Assembly: GCA_017420605.1 (NCBI GenBank)
Contig: JAFOIS010000004.1
Span: 1 to 5,596 of the forward strand
DNA: 5,596 bases
From: Lachnospiraceae bacterium
Lineage (GTDB): Bacteria > Bacillota > Clostridia > Lachnospirales > Lachnospiraceae
Direction of reading: 5' to 3'
Of the stretch, positions 1 through 5,596 are shown piece after piece. Numbering within the stretch: the first letter of the stretch is position 1; each line of letters opens with the position of its first letter. Both the position numbers and the translations under genes were made by a program. The notes beneath the pieces are model-generated. The model searched no databases. It was given only the letters and a program-made list of their open reading frames with translations, and was not told the DNA's origin.

Positions 1-15
1 GAACCGGATTCTCAT
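1..15 (-). CDS. Possible start of the next gene in the glycan cluster (cut by window edge)
   Basis: An ATG at 15-13 on the minus strand opens a frame reading M-R-I-R-F to the window edge. It lies 11 bases after the flippase stop codon at 29-27, a spacing normal for the next gene of an operon. It begins ATGAGA, like the two preceding gene starts. No strong ribosome binding site is visible; only a GGAT lies close upstream. An earlier ATG at 30-28 overlaps the flippase stop as ATGA but meets TAG after four codons. Five codons cannot identify a product, so this is only a suggestion that the operon continues to the left. Confidence 0.3.
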
Positions 16-26
16 CTATCCGGCGA

Positions 27-1550
27 TCATCCTGCTTCCTTAAGCCTTTTCAGCCACGCCGTCATCTCCCGGCGATAACACAGGCTCCCTATGATCAGCG
101 CCATGCACACGGAAATAGCGGTGATCCCAACGGCATATACGATCCATGCGCCAAACCCGGCGATCCTCTGAGTGAGATTCAGAAAAACTGCGGCAAGCCC
201 GAATGCAGCGACGCCCGACAGCACGCCAAAATGACGCGCAAGTGTGCGCGGCAGCGAATCATGGATGATGTGCCGCGATGCATAGCTGCTGTAATACGCG
301 AGCTTGAAGATCTCCGCTGCCAGTGTTCCCGCAGCCACACCGATGAGCGGACTCCGCCTTACCAGCAGAAGCGACAGCCCGATATTCACGATCGCCTCAC
401 CAAAGGACCCCCACTGCGACTTCCTCAGCTGGTTTCCCGCGATCGGCAGCGTGCTGCACGGCAGCGCAAGGCAGTTGGCGGTTTCCCCGAGTGCCATGAT
501 CAAAGCGAAAACCGGCTGAATATAATCCGCATCCGTGATTCCTTTCGTATACAGTGTCACGAACGGAACGATGAGAAATGCCGCCGCTCCGAATATTGCA
601 ACGGATGCCAGCCCGGCGATCGCCTGGTATCTGCGGTATCGGGAATGCAGGATTTCCGTCTCGCCTCTTGCGTATATATTTCCCAGTTCCGCCTCCATAC
701 CGCCCATCATTGAATAGATCAGATTGCGGAGGCTCGTAACGACCAGGGAATAGACCGCATAGACCGCCACATAGCGGAGGCCGGCAAATACGGTAAGAAG
801 GATGACGTCGGTATTCGTATGAATAAAATAAGCGGCGTGCTGCGCCATCCCGCTCCACTTCTGCGGCAGGCATGCTTCCCCGCGGGGTACCTTATCCAGC
901 CGGTAATGTCGTCTTACGTACAGGGAAAGGAAAAGCGGCCGGATGATAATGAGCAGACTGCTGCAGAGTTTGATCAGGATCAGTCCGCTGCCGAGCCGGA
1001 TCAGTATCAATACCAGCAGCGTATTCAGGATCCTTACGATACTCACTGTGATATTCGTGATATACTTCCGCTGGTCCGCATGCAGCAGCGTCTGATTGGA
1101 GACGCCGCAAAGATAATCGACCACAGTCGAAAGCGATATCGCTATGACCAGGAAAAACAGGTATTCGCGTGATAAGGTCTTTTCCTTCGCAATATCATAA
1201 TAAAAATACGCGAGGATGATCGTATAGAATACGAAAACCACGGCGATCCCGCGGAAGAACAGCCGCATAGCCTGATAGATCCTGCTTACGCCGGACCGGT
1301 CCCCGTCGGCGAGCGGCCGGAACAGTGCCGACCGCGCGGCGCGGCCGATCCCGCTTTCCATCAGGGAAATATAGGACAGGAACTGTGAAATGGATGCTGC
1401 CGCCCCGTACAGCACAGAACCGAACGCCCCGATCAGCATTCTCGGGACAAGGATCCCGCATACGACAGTGACGATCTGGTTTGCGACAGTCGTCAGAGCG
1501 TTGCGGCGCGCAAGCATTTTTCTGTTTTCATCCGTCTGTCCGGTTCTCAT
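27..1550 (-). CDS. Wzx-type oligosaccharide/polysaccharide flippase (MOP superfamily)
   Basis: Predicted multi-pass inner-membrane protein of 507 residues that would flip lipid-linked glycan units from the cytoplasmic to the outer face. The length and a series of roughly a dozen hydrophobic segments fit the polysaccharide biosynthesis/Wzx branch of the MOP superfamily. Recognisable family stretches are NQIVTVVCGILVPRM near the N-terminus, the SQFLSYISLMESGIGRA region of the next helices, HTNTDVILLTVFAGL in the middle, and LPIAGNQLRKSQWG then EAIVNIGLSLLLV in the second half. A short basic tail (KRLKEAG) ends the protein. I chose the ATG at 1550, which overlaps the upstream gene by 23 bases, exactly as at the previous junction. 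A TTG at 1601 would add 17 unlikely residues, and an ATG at 1517 would remove 11; neither the 1550 nor the 1517 start has a strong Shine-Dalgarno. The substrate cannot be told from sequence. The class call is firm and the start moderate. Confidence 0.9.
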   Translation of the reverse strand: MRTGQTDENRKMLARRNALTTVANQIVTVVCGILVPRMLIGAFGSVLYGAAASISQFLSYISLMESGIGRAARSALFRPLADGDRSGVSRIYQAMRLFFRGIAVVFVFYTIILAYFYYDIAKEKTLSREYLFFLVIAISLSTVVDYLCGVSNQTLLHADQRKYITNITVSIVRILNTLLVLILIRLGSGLILIKLCSSLLIIIRPLFLSLYVRRHYRLDKVPRGEACLPQKWSGMAQHAAYFIHTNTDVILLTVFAGLRYVAVYAVYSLVVTSLRNLIYSMMGGMEAELGNIYARGETEILHSRYRRYQAIAGLASVAIFGAAAFLIVPFVTLYTKGITDADYIQPVFALIMALGETANCLALPCSTLPIAGNQLRKSQWGSFGEAIVNIGLSLLLVRRSPLIGVAAGTLAAEIFKLAYYSSYASRHIIHDSLPRTLARHFGVLSGVAAFGLAAVFLNLTQRIAGFGAWIVYAVGITAISVCMALIIGSLCYRREMTAWLKRLKEAG

Positions 1551-2664
1551 CACAAATATACCCAAGTGCCTGCCGTAAATATGCCATCGACCTCTCCGCA
1601 AGGCCCGGAAGGATCCCTTCCGCAGCGGTATAATCTGTCTCGTTCAAATGTGTCTTAGGCCCGATGATCTGCTCCCCGAGTTTCAGTTCCGATATCAGAT
1701 CGGTAAGCCGGTCGTTCGTCAGCGACGACAGTCCCAGAAAGAAGTTCCTTCGGAAAATAATAGAAAAAGCGAGTCCGTGAAAGGAATTCGTTACGACATA
1801 TTCCGCGTGTTCTACAAGATACAGCCACCGGACAGGGTCCAGATCGGGACAGAACCGCACTCTGCCGCCGGCGCGTCTTCCGGAGAACAGATTCCCTCCG
1901 ACCACAAGTACAGGCAGCCGTTTCCGCTCCGCAAGACGCTCGCAGAAGGCACGCATTTCTTCAGACTGCCGCACGGCATAGTACAGTATATACGGTTCCT
2001 CCGTCCCTGACGGTTTCCCGAGCGACGACCAATAGCTGCGCGGCATCAGGAAAACCGGGTCCAGAACATTCGCCGGGCAGCATCCCGTCATAGCAGCCAC
2101 CTTCTCCCGTCCTTTTGCTTCCCGGACTGAAAGCGCTTTGAACCGTCCGAGTTCTTTTGCGGCCGCTTTGACAAAGTCTTCCGGAAGATCAGTGGAACCG
2201 AAGCTCGGCGCATAGGATACGCGGGCGGTCCCGGATCCGCAAAAATCCAGAAAAAAGCTGAGATCACAGCCGGTGATCTCCGGGTTCCAGACCTGATCGC
2301 TGCCGCATATCACGGCTGCGTACCGGCCTGTCAACGAAAGAAGCCTTTCTTTCCTGCGAAAGGCAAAATGCGGATAATGCTCGAGGCGCATCTCGAAACG
2401 GCGGAAGCCCCGGACGGACTTCCGGTGTATCACATACCGCGCCAGCCTGCGTATCACGCTCCGGACGGGACTGCCGTATGCCGACGACGTATGCTGAAGA
2501 GTCCGCATATAACGATTCTGATAATGAATGATCTCGGGACGGCTTCCGCAGGATTCGACCGCCTTATACAGCGCATGCATCTGGAGGACCGCGCCGAAGC
2601 TGGTCGAACCGGTAAATGTAAGGATTCCGACACGCGAACGGTCAGTCCGATCCTTTGCTCTCAT
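1528..2664 (-). CDS. Polysaccharide pyruvyl transferase family protein
   Basis: Cytoplasmic enzyme of 378 residues in the family (Pfam PS_pyruv_trans; CsaB, WcaK and AmsJ type) that attaches pyruvate, typically as a ketal from phosphoenolpyruvate, to sugars of exopolysaccharides or wall polymers. Visible family motifs are VGILTFTGSTSFGAVLQ (residues 12-28, glycine-rich N-terminal loop), GSDQVWNP (121-128), YAPSFG (151-156), SVREAKG (179-185), DPVFL (202-206), DLDPVRWL (274-281), the hallmark NSFHGLAFS (293-301) and NDRLTDLI (317-324). Length is normal and the frame intact. The ATG at 2664 is supported by a good GGATGGAGG site nine bases upstream and by VGILTF following soon after. It overlaps the glycosyltransferase end by 23 bases and the flippase start by 23 bases, so all three are probably co-translated. 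Many members of this broad family have no proven donor or acceptor, so actual pyruvylation is inferred. Confidence 0.92.
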   Translation of the reverse strand: MRAKDRTDRSRVGILTFTGSTSFGAVLQMHALYKAVESCGSRPEIIHYQNRYMRTLQHTSSAYGSPVRSVIRRLARYVIHRKSVRGFRRFEMRLEHYPHFAFRRKERLLSLTGRYAAVICGSDQVWNPEITGCDLSFFLDFCGSGTARVSYAPSFGSTDLPEDFVKAAAKELGRFKALSVREAKGREKVAAMTGCCPANVLDPVFLMPRSYWSSLGKPSGTEEPYILYYAVRQSEEMRAFCERLAERKRLPVLVVGGNLFSGRRAGGRVRFCPDLDPVRWLYLVEHAEYVVTNSFHGLAFSIIFRRNFFLGLSSLTNDRLTDLISELKLGEQIIGPKTHLNETDYTAAEGILPGLAERSMAYLRQALGYICDENRTDG

Positions 2665-3439
2665 GCAGATAAGCCTCCATCCCGCGGCGCATTGCGCGCG
2701 CCGCTTCTCTTACCCCGTACTGTCCCGCGAACCTGCGGCGATACCGGATCACAAATCGCAGTGCATACAGCCGGCATGCAACAGGGTGCAGTGCGGCGTA
2801 CAGCGCGCCTTTATCATAAAAATAATGTTCATTGTAGCCGGCGAACCAGCTCGACGGCGCTTCCTGATCGATCTCGGCAAGCGCATACGGCACCGCGCGG
2901 ATGCGCAGTCCATGCTTAAAGCACGCCTGGAGAAAGATCGTATCTTCTCCGGAACCGTACTTCGCACCGCCTCCGAATTCCGTACTGAAACGCAGCCCCG
3001 CCTCTTCGATTGCCGCACGCCGCAGCACCATCCTTGCTGCCCCGTAGCGGGCATACTGCATCCGACCGATGCGCCGGAACGAGCGGTTTATGTATCTTTG
3101 CGGTTTTTTCTCAATCAGGTTAAAGAGATAGACATCCGCATCGGGGCAGGCGTCCAACGCCTTTTCGACGATTCCGGGATATCCGTCCACAAAGCGCATA
3201 TCATCGTCCGCAAGGATAAGGTAGTTCCCGGTTGCAGCATCAAGCAGCCGGTTCCTGTTTCTTCCGACGCCCCGGTCCGAAGCGTTCAGATAAACGACAC
3301 TGCTTCCTCTGTACAGAAACCGTTCCGTTTCATTGCGTCCGCACTGATTGCCTACCAGCGTGTCCGTCTGAATATTCATTTTCTCAACCAGCGTATGATC
3401 TTCCTGATCGATCGCTGCGATAAGCGTCTGCAGGTTCAT
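2642..3439 (-). CDS. Family 2 glycosyltransferase (GT-A fold)
   Basis: Predicted cytoplasmic glycosyltransferase of 265 residues transferring a sugar from a nucleotide donor to a growing surface glycan. Core features are GRNRNRLLDAATG (59-71), the metal-binding ADDD (77-80, the DxD motif), GGGAKYGSGED (156-166, with the ED pair in the usual acceptor/base position) and SSWFAGYNEHYFYDKG (196-211). The N-terminus (MNLQTLIAAIDQED, then VGNQCGRNE at 29-37) is not the textbook VSVIIPVYN of GT2 enzymes. It matches a subfamily I remember from Clostridia, with NQC replacing part of the usual strand. The longer GTG start at 3466 was rejected because it lies inside the hairpin at 3456-3484 and adds nine unrelated residues; the ATG at 3439 gives the expected beginning. 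Its ribosome site is weak (GGA close to the ATG). It is the first gene of the three-gene cluster. No transmembrane helix is evident; the basic C-terminal third may aid membrane association. Donor and acceptor are unknown. Confidence 0.9.
   Translation of the reverse strand: MNLQTLIAAIDQEDHTLVEKMNIQTDTLVGNQCGRNETERFLYRGSSVVYLNASDRGVGRNRNRLLDAATGNYLILADDDMRFVDGYPGIVEKALDACPDADVYLFNLIEKKPQRYINRSFRRIGRMQYARYGAARMVLRRAAIEEAGLRFSTEFGGGAKYGSGEDTIFLQACFKHGLRIRAVPYALAEIDQEAPSSWFAGYNEHYFYDKGALYAALHPVACRLYALRFVIRYRRRFAGQYGVREAARAMRRGMEAYLHESKGSD
2674..2682 (-). promoter_or_regulatory. Ribosome binding site of the pyruvyl transferase gene
   Basis: The minus strand reads GGATGGAGG, then nine bases, then the ATG at 2664-2662. 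This is the only strong Shine-Dalgarno in the cluster. It lies inside the coding end of the glycosyltransferase gene (within its MRRGMEAYLHE tail). It fixes the start of the pyruvyl transferase and would let that gene initiate by itself as well as by coupling. Confidence 0.75.
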
Positions 3440-3446
3440 TTTCCAT

Positions 3447-3484
3447 ATCTGAAAACGGGGCTTCACGAGTTCCGCGAAGCCCCG
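3447..3484 (-). terminator. GC-rich hairpin with short T run, probable intrinsic terminator or attenuator
   Basis: On the minus strand CGGGGCTTC (3484-3476) pairs perfectly with GAAGCCCCG (3464-3456). The 11-base loop GCGGAACTCGT can add two more pairs after one mismatch. The stem is followed at once by TTTTC. It begins 20 bases after the stop of the surface repeat protein and ends about a dozen bases before the ATG of the glycosyltransferase at 3439. The stem is strong but the T run is short, so termination may be partial; it could also act as a 3' mRNA stabiliser or attenuator. No convincing -35/-10 promoter was found in the 65-base spacer. Confidence 0.65.
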
Positions 3485-3504
3485 CCTGTTTCTGATCTGC
3501 CTCT

Positions 3505-5596
3505 TCAGTTCAGTGCCATGACACCGTCGGCGCCGAAGCTATACATGCCGGGCTTAATGCCAAAGCTGTTTGTACCGACCCAAAGCCTGGTGTCCCGGTA
3601 AAGCTTGCCGCTGCCGGCGTTAAAGAAGTAATAATCGTCCCCGATCTTTGTCAGCCCCAGGGCCAGCACATTATCCGTGTAATAATATGTACTGCCGTCT
3701 GTCGCCGTGACGAAGCCGGTCTTTTGCATCTTTCCATCCGGGCCGAAATAATGCCAGTCGCCTTTCGCCGGGATCAGGCCGTTCTTCTGGCTGACCCATG
3801 CGGCCCTGCCCGTTACAAGCTGCCCGTTGGTCTGCGCGTAATAGTATTCTCCATCCAGTTCGTTCAGACCGTTCGTCATCCGGAGGCCGTCGACCACAAA
3901 GTAGAGTTTGCCGTTTTCAGAGACGATCTTCTTCTGTCCGTTTTCAAGATCCGGTATCACCATTTTGCCGTCGGCGCCGAAATAATACATGCCGCCTGCA
4001 AAACCGTACGGATTGCTGCCGACCCAGAGTGTCGCGTCCCTGTACATCTTGCCGCTTCCCGCATTGAAGAAGTAATAGTCTTCCCCGATCTTCGTGAATC
4101 CGAGTGCGAGGACGTTATCCGTATAATAGAAGGTAAAGCCGTCGCCGCTGTCTACGAAGCCGGTCTTCTGCATTTTCCCGTCCGCAGCAAAATAATGCCA
4201 GTCGCCTTTTACCGGAATAAGGTCGTTCTTCTGGCTGACCCAGAAGGATCTTCCCGTCACCAGCTGGCCGTTCGGCTGGGCGTAGTAATACTCGCCTTCG
4301 AATTCAAAAAGTCCGCCGGTAAACCTGACGCCGTCGATCGTGCAGTAAAGCTTCCCGTTCTCCGAAACGATCTTCTTTTCCCCGTTGACGAGGTCCGGTA
4401 TGACCATCTTTCCGTCAGCGCCGAAGTAATACATACCGGAAGCAATGCCGTAATCATTGGCGCTGACCCACATCGTAGCGTCCTGATACATCTTGCCGCT
4501 TCCCGTATTGAAAAGATAATAATCATTGCCGATCTTCCGGAAGCCCTTGGCATGCCGGTAATCGGTAAAGTAATATGTATTGCCGTCGATCGCCGCAAAA
4601 CCGTCGGACTGGATAAACCCGTCGGGCCCGCACCAGTACTTGCCGATCTCCAGTGAGCAGTTCTTCTGTCCGGTATTGCCGTCGATGTAGCAGCTCTGGT
4701 TCGTGTAAACGAGACCGCGCGTCGCGGAATAAATGATCCCGCCTTCGACGCCGATCGCGCCGTAGAACACCTTGCCGTTCTCATCGCTGTAATACAGTTT
4801 GCCCAGATAATCGAAGAACCCGCTGCACGTGCCGTCAAGCAGACCGGTCTCCTCATCGAAATGATACCAGGTGATATCCTTGACGTTCGTCGTGACCGTA
4901 TAGGCCGGTCCGTACGCGACGTAGCCGTTTTCATTCAGCCAGTATGTGCCTTCCTCGAGCGTCACGAATCGGCGGAACCAGGATTGTCCTGCCACGAAGT
5001 ATTTCGTGCCGGATGCATTCGTGCGGAATGCGCCGCGGATCAGGCGTCCCTCGCCGTCGAATGTGTATGTCAGTCTGTCCACGTCACGGACGCCGGTATA
5101 CATCTCCCCGGTCTTCTTATCGAAATAATAGAAATACGATTCACCGTCCGTATCCGCCACCGACTGCCAGCCCGTCTGCAGAATACCCATGCGGGCGTAA
5201 TAATGTACGCCGTCTTTTTCGAAGATGCCGGTCATCTTTCCCCTGCAGCGCCCGTTTTCGCCGAGGTCATACCAGAACGTGCCCTCTTCGCCTTCCTCAT
5301 AGCCCGGCAGATTCTGCGGCCCGCAAAGGGCAGTTCCGTTTTCATAATACGACCAGCCGCCGTTCTCATAGACCCATCCTTGTTTGCACTGACGGTTCAG
5401 GCGGTACTGGTCGGCAAACTCGATCGGCCGGTCTGATTCGCTTGAGAAATGCGCGCCGTAGTCAAGCGGGATATTTGCGCTGTTGTCGTACGGGAAAAGG
5501 CCGTAATTGACCTGATACTCTTCCTGCGACGCAAGGCTCTTCAGGACATGGAAGTGCGCGTAGATGTCGTAATTCAGCGTTCCGGTGAGTGTAACA
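3505..5596 (-). CDS. Large secreted wall/glycan-binding repeat protein, C-terminal part (start outside window)
   Basis: The frame is open from the right window edge to the TGA at 3507-3505, giving 696 visible residues (first full codon 5595-5593). The methionine at 5235 is internal: the frame upstream continues without a stop and in the same repeat style. Visible residues 1-69 form a non-repetitive segment I do not recognise (with DIYAHFHVL and VNYGLFPYDNSANIPLDYG). From about residue 73 to the end, aromatic- and glycine-rich repeats of roughly 20-30 residues (GWVYENGGWSYYENG, GVHYYARMGILQTGW, MYYFGADGKM, EYYYAQTNGQLVTGR, DWHYFGPDGKMQKTGF) resemble choline-binding/cell-wall-binding (CW_binding_1-like) modules, which attach secreted proteins to wall polymers or glucans. 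Residues 332-696 are two and a half copies of a 148-residue super-repeat. All eight visible cysteines lie before residue 419. No LPXTG anchor or transmembrane tail is present, so non-covalent wall attachment is inferred. The missing N-terminus should hold the signal peptide and any enzymatic domain. The ligand is unknown. Confidence 0.85.
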   Translation of the reverse strand, partial: VTLTGTLNYDIYAHFHVLKSLASQEEYQVNYGLFPYDNSANIPLDYGAHFSSESDRPIEFADQYRLNRQCKQGWVYENGGWSYYENGTALCGPQNLPGYEEGEEGTFWYDLGENGRCRGKMTGIFEKDGVHYYARMGILQTGWQSVADTDGESYFYYFDKKTGEMYTGVRDVDRLTYTFDGEGRLIRGAFRTNASGTKYFVAGQSWFRRFVTLEEGTYWLNENGYVAYGPAYTVTTNVKDITWYHFDEETGLLDGTCSGFFDYLGKLYYSDENGKVFYGAIGVEGGIIYSATRGLVYTNQSCYIDGNTGQKNCSLEIGKYWCGPDGFIQSDGFAAIDGNTYYFTDYRHAKGFRKIGNDYYLFNTGSGKMYQDATMWVSANDYGIASGMYYFGADGKMVIPDLVNGEKKIVSENGKLYCTIDGVRFTGGLFEFEGEYYYAQPNGQLVTGRSFWVSQKNDLIPVKGDWHYFAADGKMQKTGFVDSGDGFTFYYTDNVLALGFTKIGEDYYFFNAGSGKMYRDATLWVGSNPYGFAGGMYYFGADGKMVIPDLENGQKKIVSENGKLYFVVDGLRMTNGLNELDGEYYYAQTNGQLVTGRAAWVSQKNGLIPAKGDWHYFGPDGKMQKTGFVTATDGSTYYYTDNVLALGLTKIGDDYYFFNAGSGKLYRDTRLWVGTNSFGIKPGMYSFGADGVMALN
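3508..3717 (-). repeat. Super-repeat copy 3 of the surface protein, truncated (70 residues)
   Basis: Encodes the last 70 residues, GFVTATDG to FGADGVMALN. It follows copy 2 closely (TDNVLALG, TKIG, DDYYFFNAGSGK, LWVG) and then stops just after the FGADG-M point of the unit. The full unit would need 78 more residues. Ending on a partial unit is common for wall-binding repeat proteins and need not mean damage. Confidence 0.9.
3718..4161 (-). repeat. Super-repeat copy 2 of the surface protein (148 residues, 444 bases)
   Basis: Encodes visible residues 479-626, from GFVDSGDG to KMQKT. Landmarks fall exactly 444 bases from those in the neighbouring copies: the FGADG-M segment at 3517, 3961 and 4405, and the WHYF segment at 3751 and 4195. 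Conserved blocks include MYYFGADGKMVIPDL, KKIVSENGKLY, GEYYYAQ, NGQLVTGR and WVSQKN. Confidence 0.92.
4162..4602 (-). repeat. Super-repeat copy 1 of the surface protein (147 residues)
   Basis: Encodes visible residues 332-478, from GFAAIDG to KMQKT. It aligns along its whole length with copy 2 and is one codon shorter near its start (GFAAIDG-N against GFVDSGDGF). It is the most divergent copy in its first third (TDYRHAKGFRKIG against TDNVLALGFTKIG) and is the only copy with a cysteine (LYCTIDG). Confidence 0.9.

Noticed and set aside
1551..1601. TTG start at 1601 for the flippase
   Set aside because: It would extend the overlap with the upstream gene to 74 bases and add a 17-residue tail that does not look like the family's N-terminus; the ATG at 1550 is better placed.
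3440..3466. GTG start at 3466 for the glycosyltransferase
   Set aside because: It lies within the hairpin and adds nine residues not expected for the family; the ATG at 3439 matches the expected N-terminus.
2528..3601. Long plus-strand open frame of 357 codons across the glycosyltransferase
   Set aside because: It runs antisense over a clear GT2 gene, its end and the spacer hairpin. Its product is rich in R, H, C and P with no domain pattern, and it has no supporting context; it is a composition shadow.
3508..4602. CRISPR or mobile-element origin of the long repeats
   Set aside because: The repeats are coding, in frame, contiguous with no spacers, and keep protein rather than DNA identity, so they are protein modules.
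3724..4656. Plus-strand open frame of 310 codons opposite the repeat region
   Set aside because: It repeats only because the opposite strand repeats every 444 bases. Its protein has no known motif and the minus-strand frame is plainly the real one.
4257..4934. Minus-strand frame of 225 codons in another phase inside the repeat protein
   Set aside because: The product is S/R/T-rich low-complexity sequence with no recognisable motif, and it lies wholly within the true frame of the repeat protein.
3505..5235. Treating the ATG at 5235 as the start of the repeat protein
   Set aside because: The frame upstream is open to the window edge and encodes the same kind of repeats, there is no signal peptide after this methionine, and it falls in the middle of a repeat (GKMTGIFEKDG).

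Overview
The window looks like a Gram-positive, low-to-moderate-GC anaerobe of the class Clostridia, most likely a Lachnospiraceae-type gut or rumen bacterium. This rests on family resemblance: a choline-binding/cell-wall-binding-type repeat protein with GWVYENGGWSYYENG-like repeats, a glycosyltransferase subfamily I associate with these bacteria, and a Wzx-type flippase. Base composition is around or slightly above half G+C by eye. The species cannot be fixed from the sequence alone.

All convincing genes lie on the minus strand, so transcription runs from the right end of the window to the left. First (right, about 3505 to the right edge) is the C-terminal 696 codons of a large secreted surface protein made almost wholly of aromatic-rich wall/glycan-binding repeats, including two full and one truncated copy of a 148-residue super-repeat. 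Its start, and any signal peptide or catalytic domain, lie beyond the window. A 65-base spacer follows, which carries a GC-rich hairpin and a short T run (3447-3484).

Next is a tightly packed three-gene glycan cluster: a GT-A family 2 glycosyltransferase (2642-3439), a polysaccharide pyruvyl transferase family protein (1528-2664) and an oligosaccharide flippase (27-1550). Neighbouring genes in this cluster overlap by 23 bases, which points to one transcript with translational coupling. A possible next gene starts at base 15 and is cut by the left edge.

Taken together, the cluster looks like part of a locus for a cell-surface polysaccharide or secondary wall polymer. The glycosyltransferase would add a sugar to a lipid-linked repeat unit, the pyruvyl transferase-family enzyme would modify it (ketal pyruvate is the founding activity), and the flippase would move it across the membrane. 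The adjacent repeat protein is a plausible binder of such a polymer, but that link is inference from position only. No RNA gene, CRISPR array, insertion sequence or phage feature was seen, and no stretch over 300 bases lacks a gene. I did not find a clearly new system. The points most worth a second look are the 444-base repeat architecture, the hairpin just ahead of the glycan genes, and the repeat protein's position beside glycan-assembly genes.
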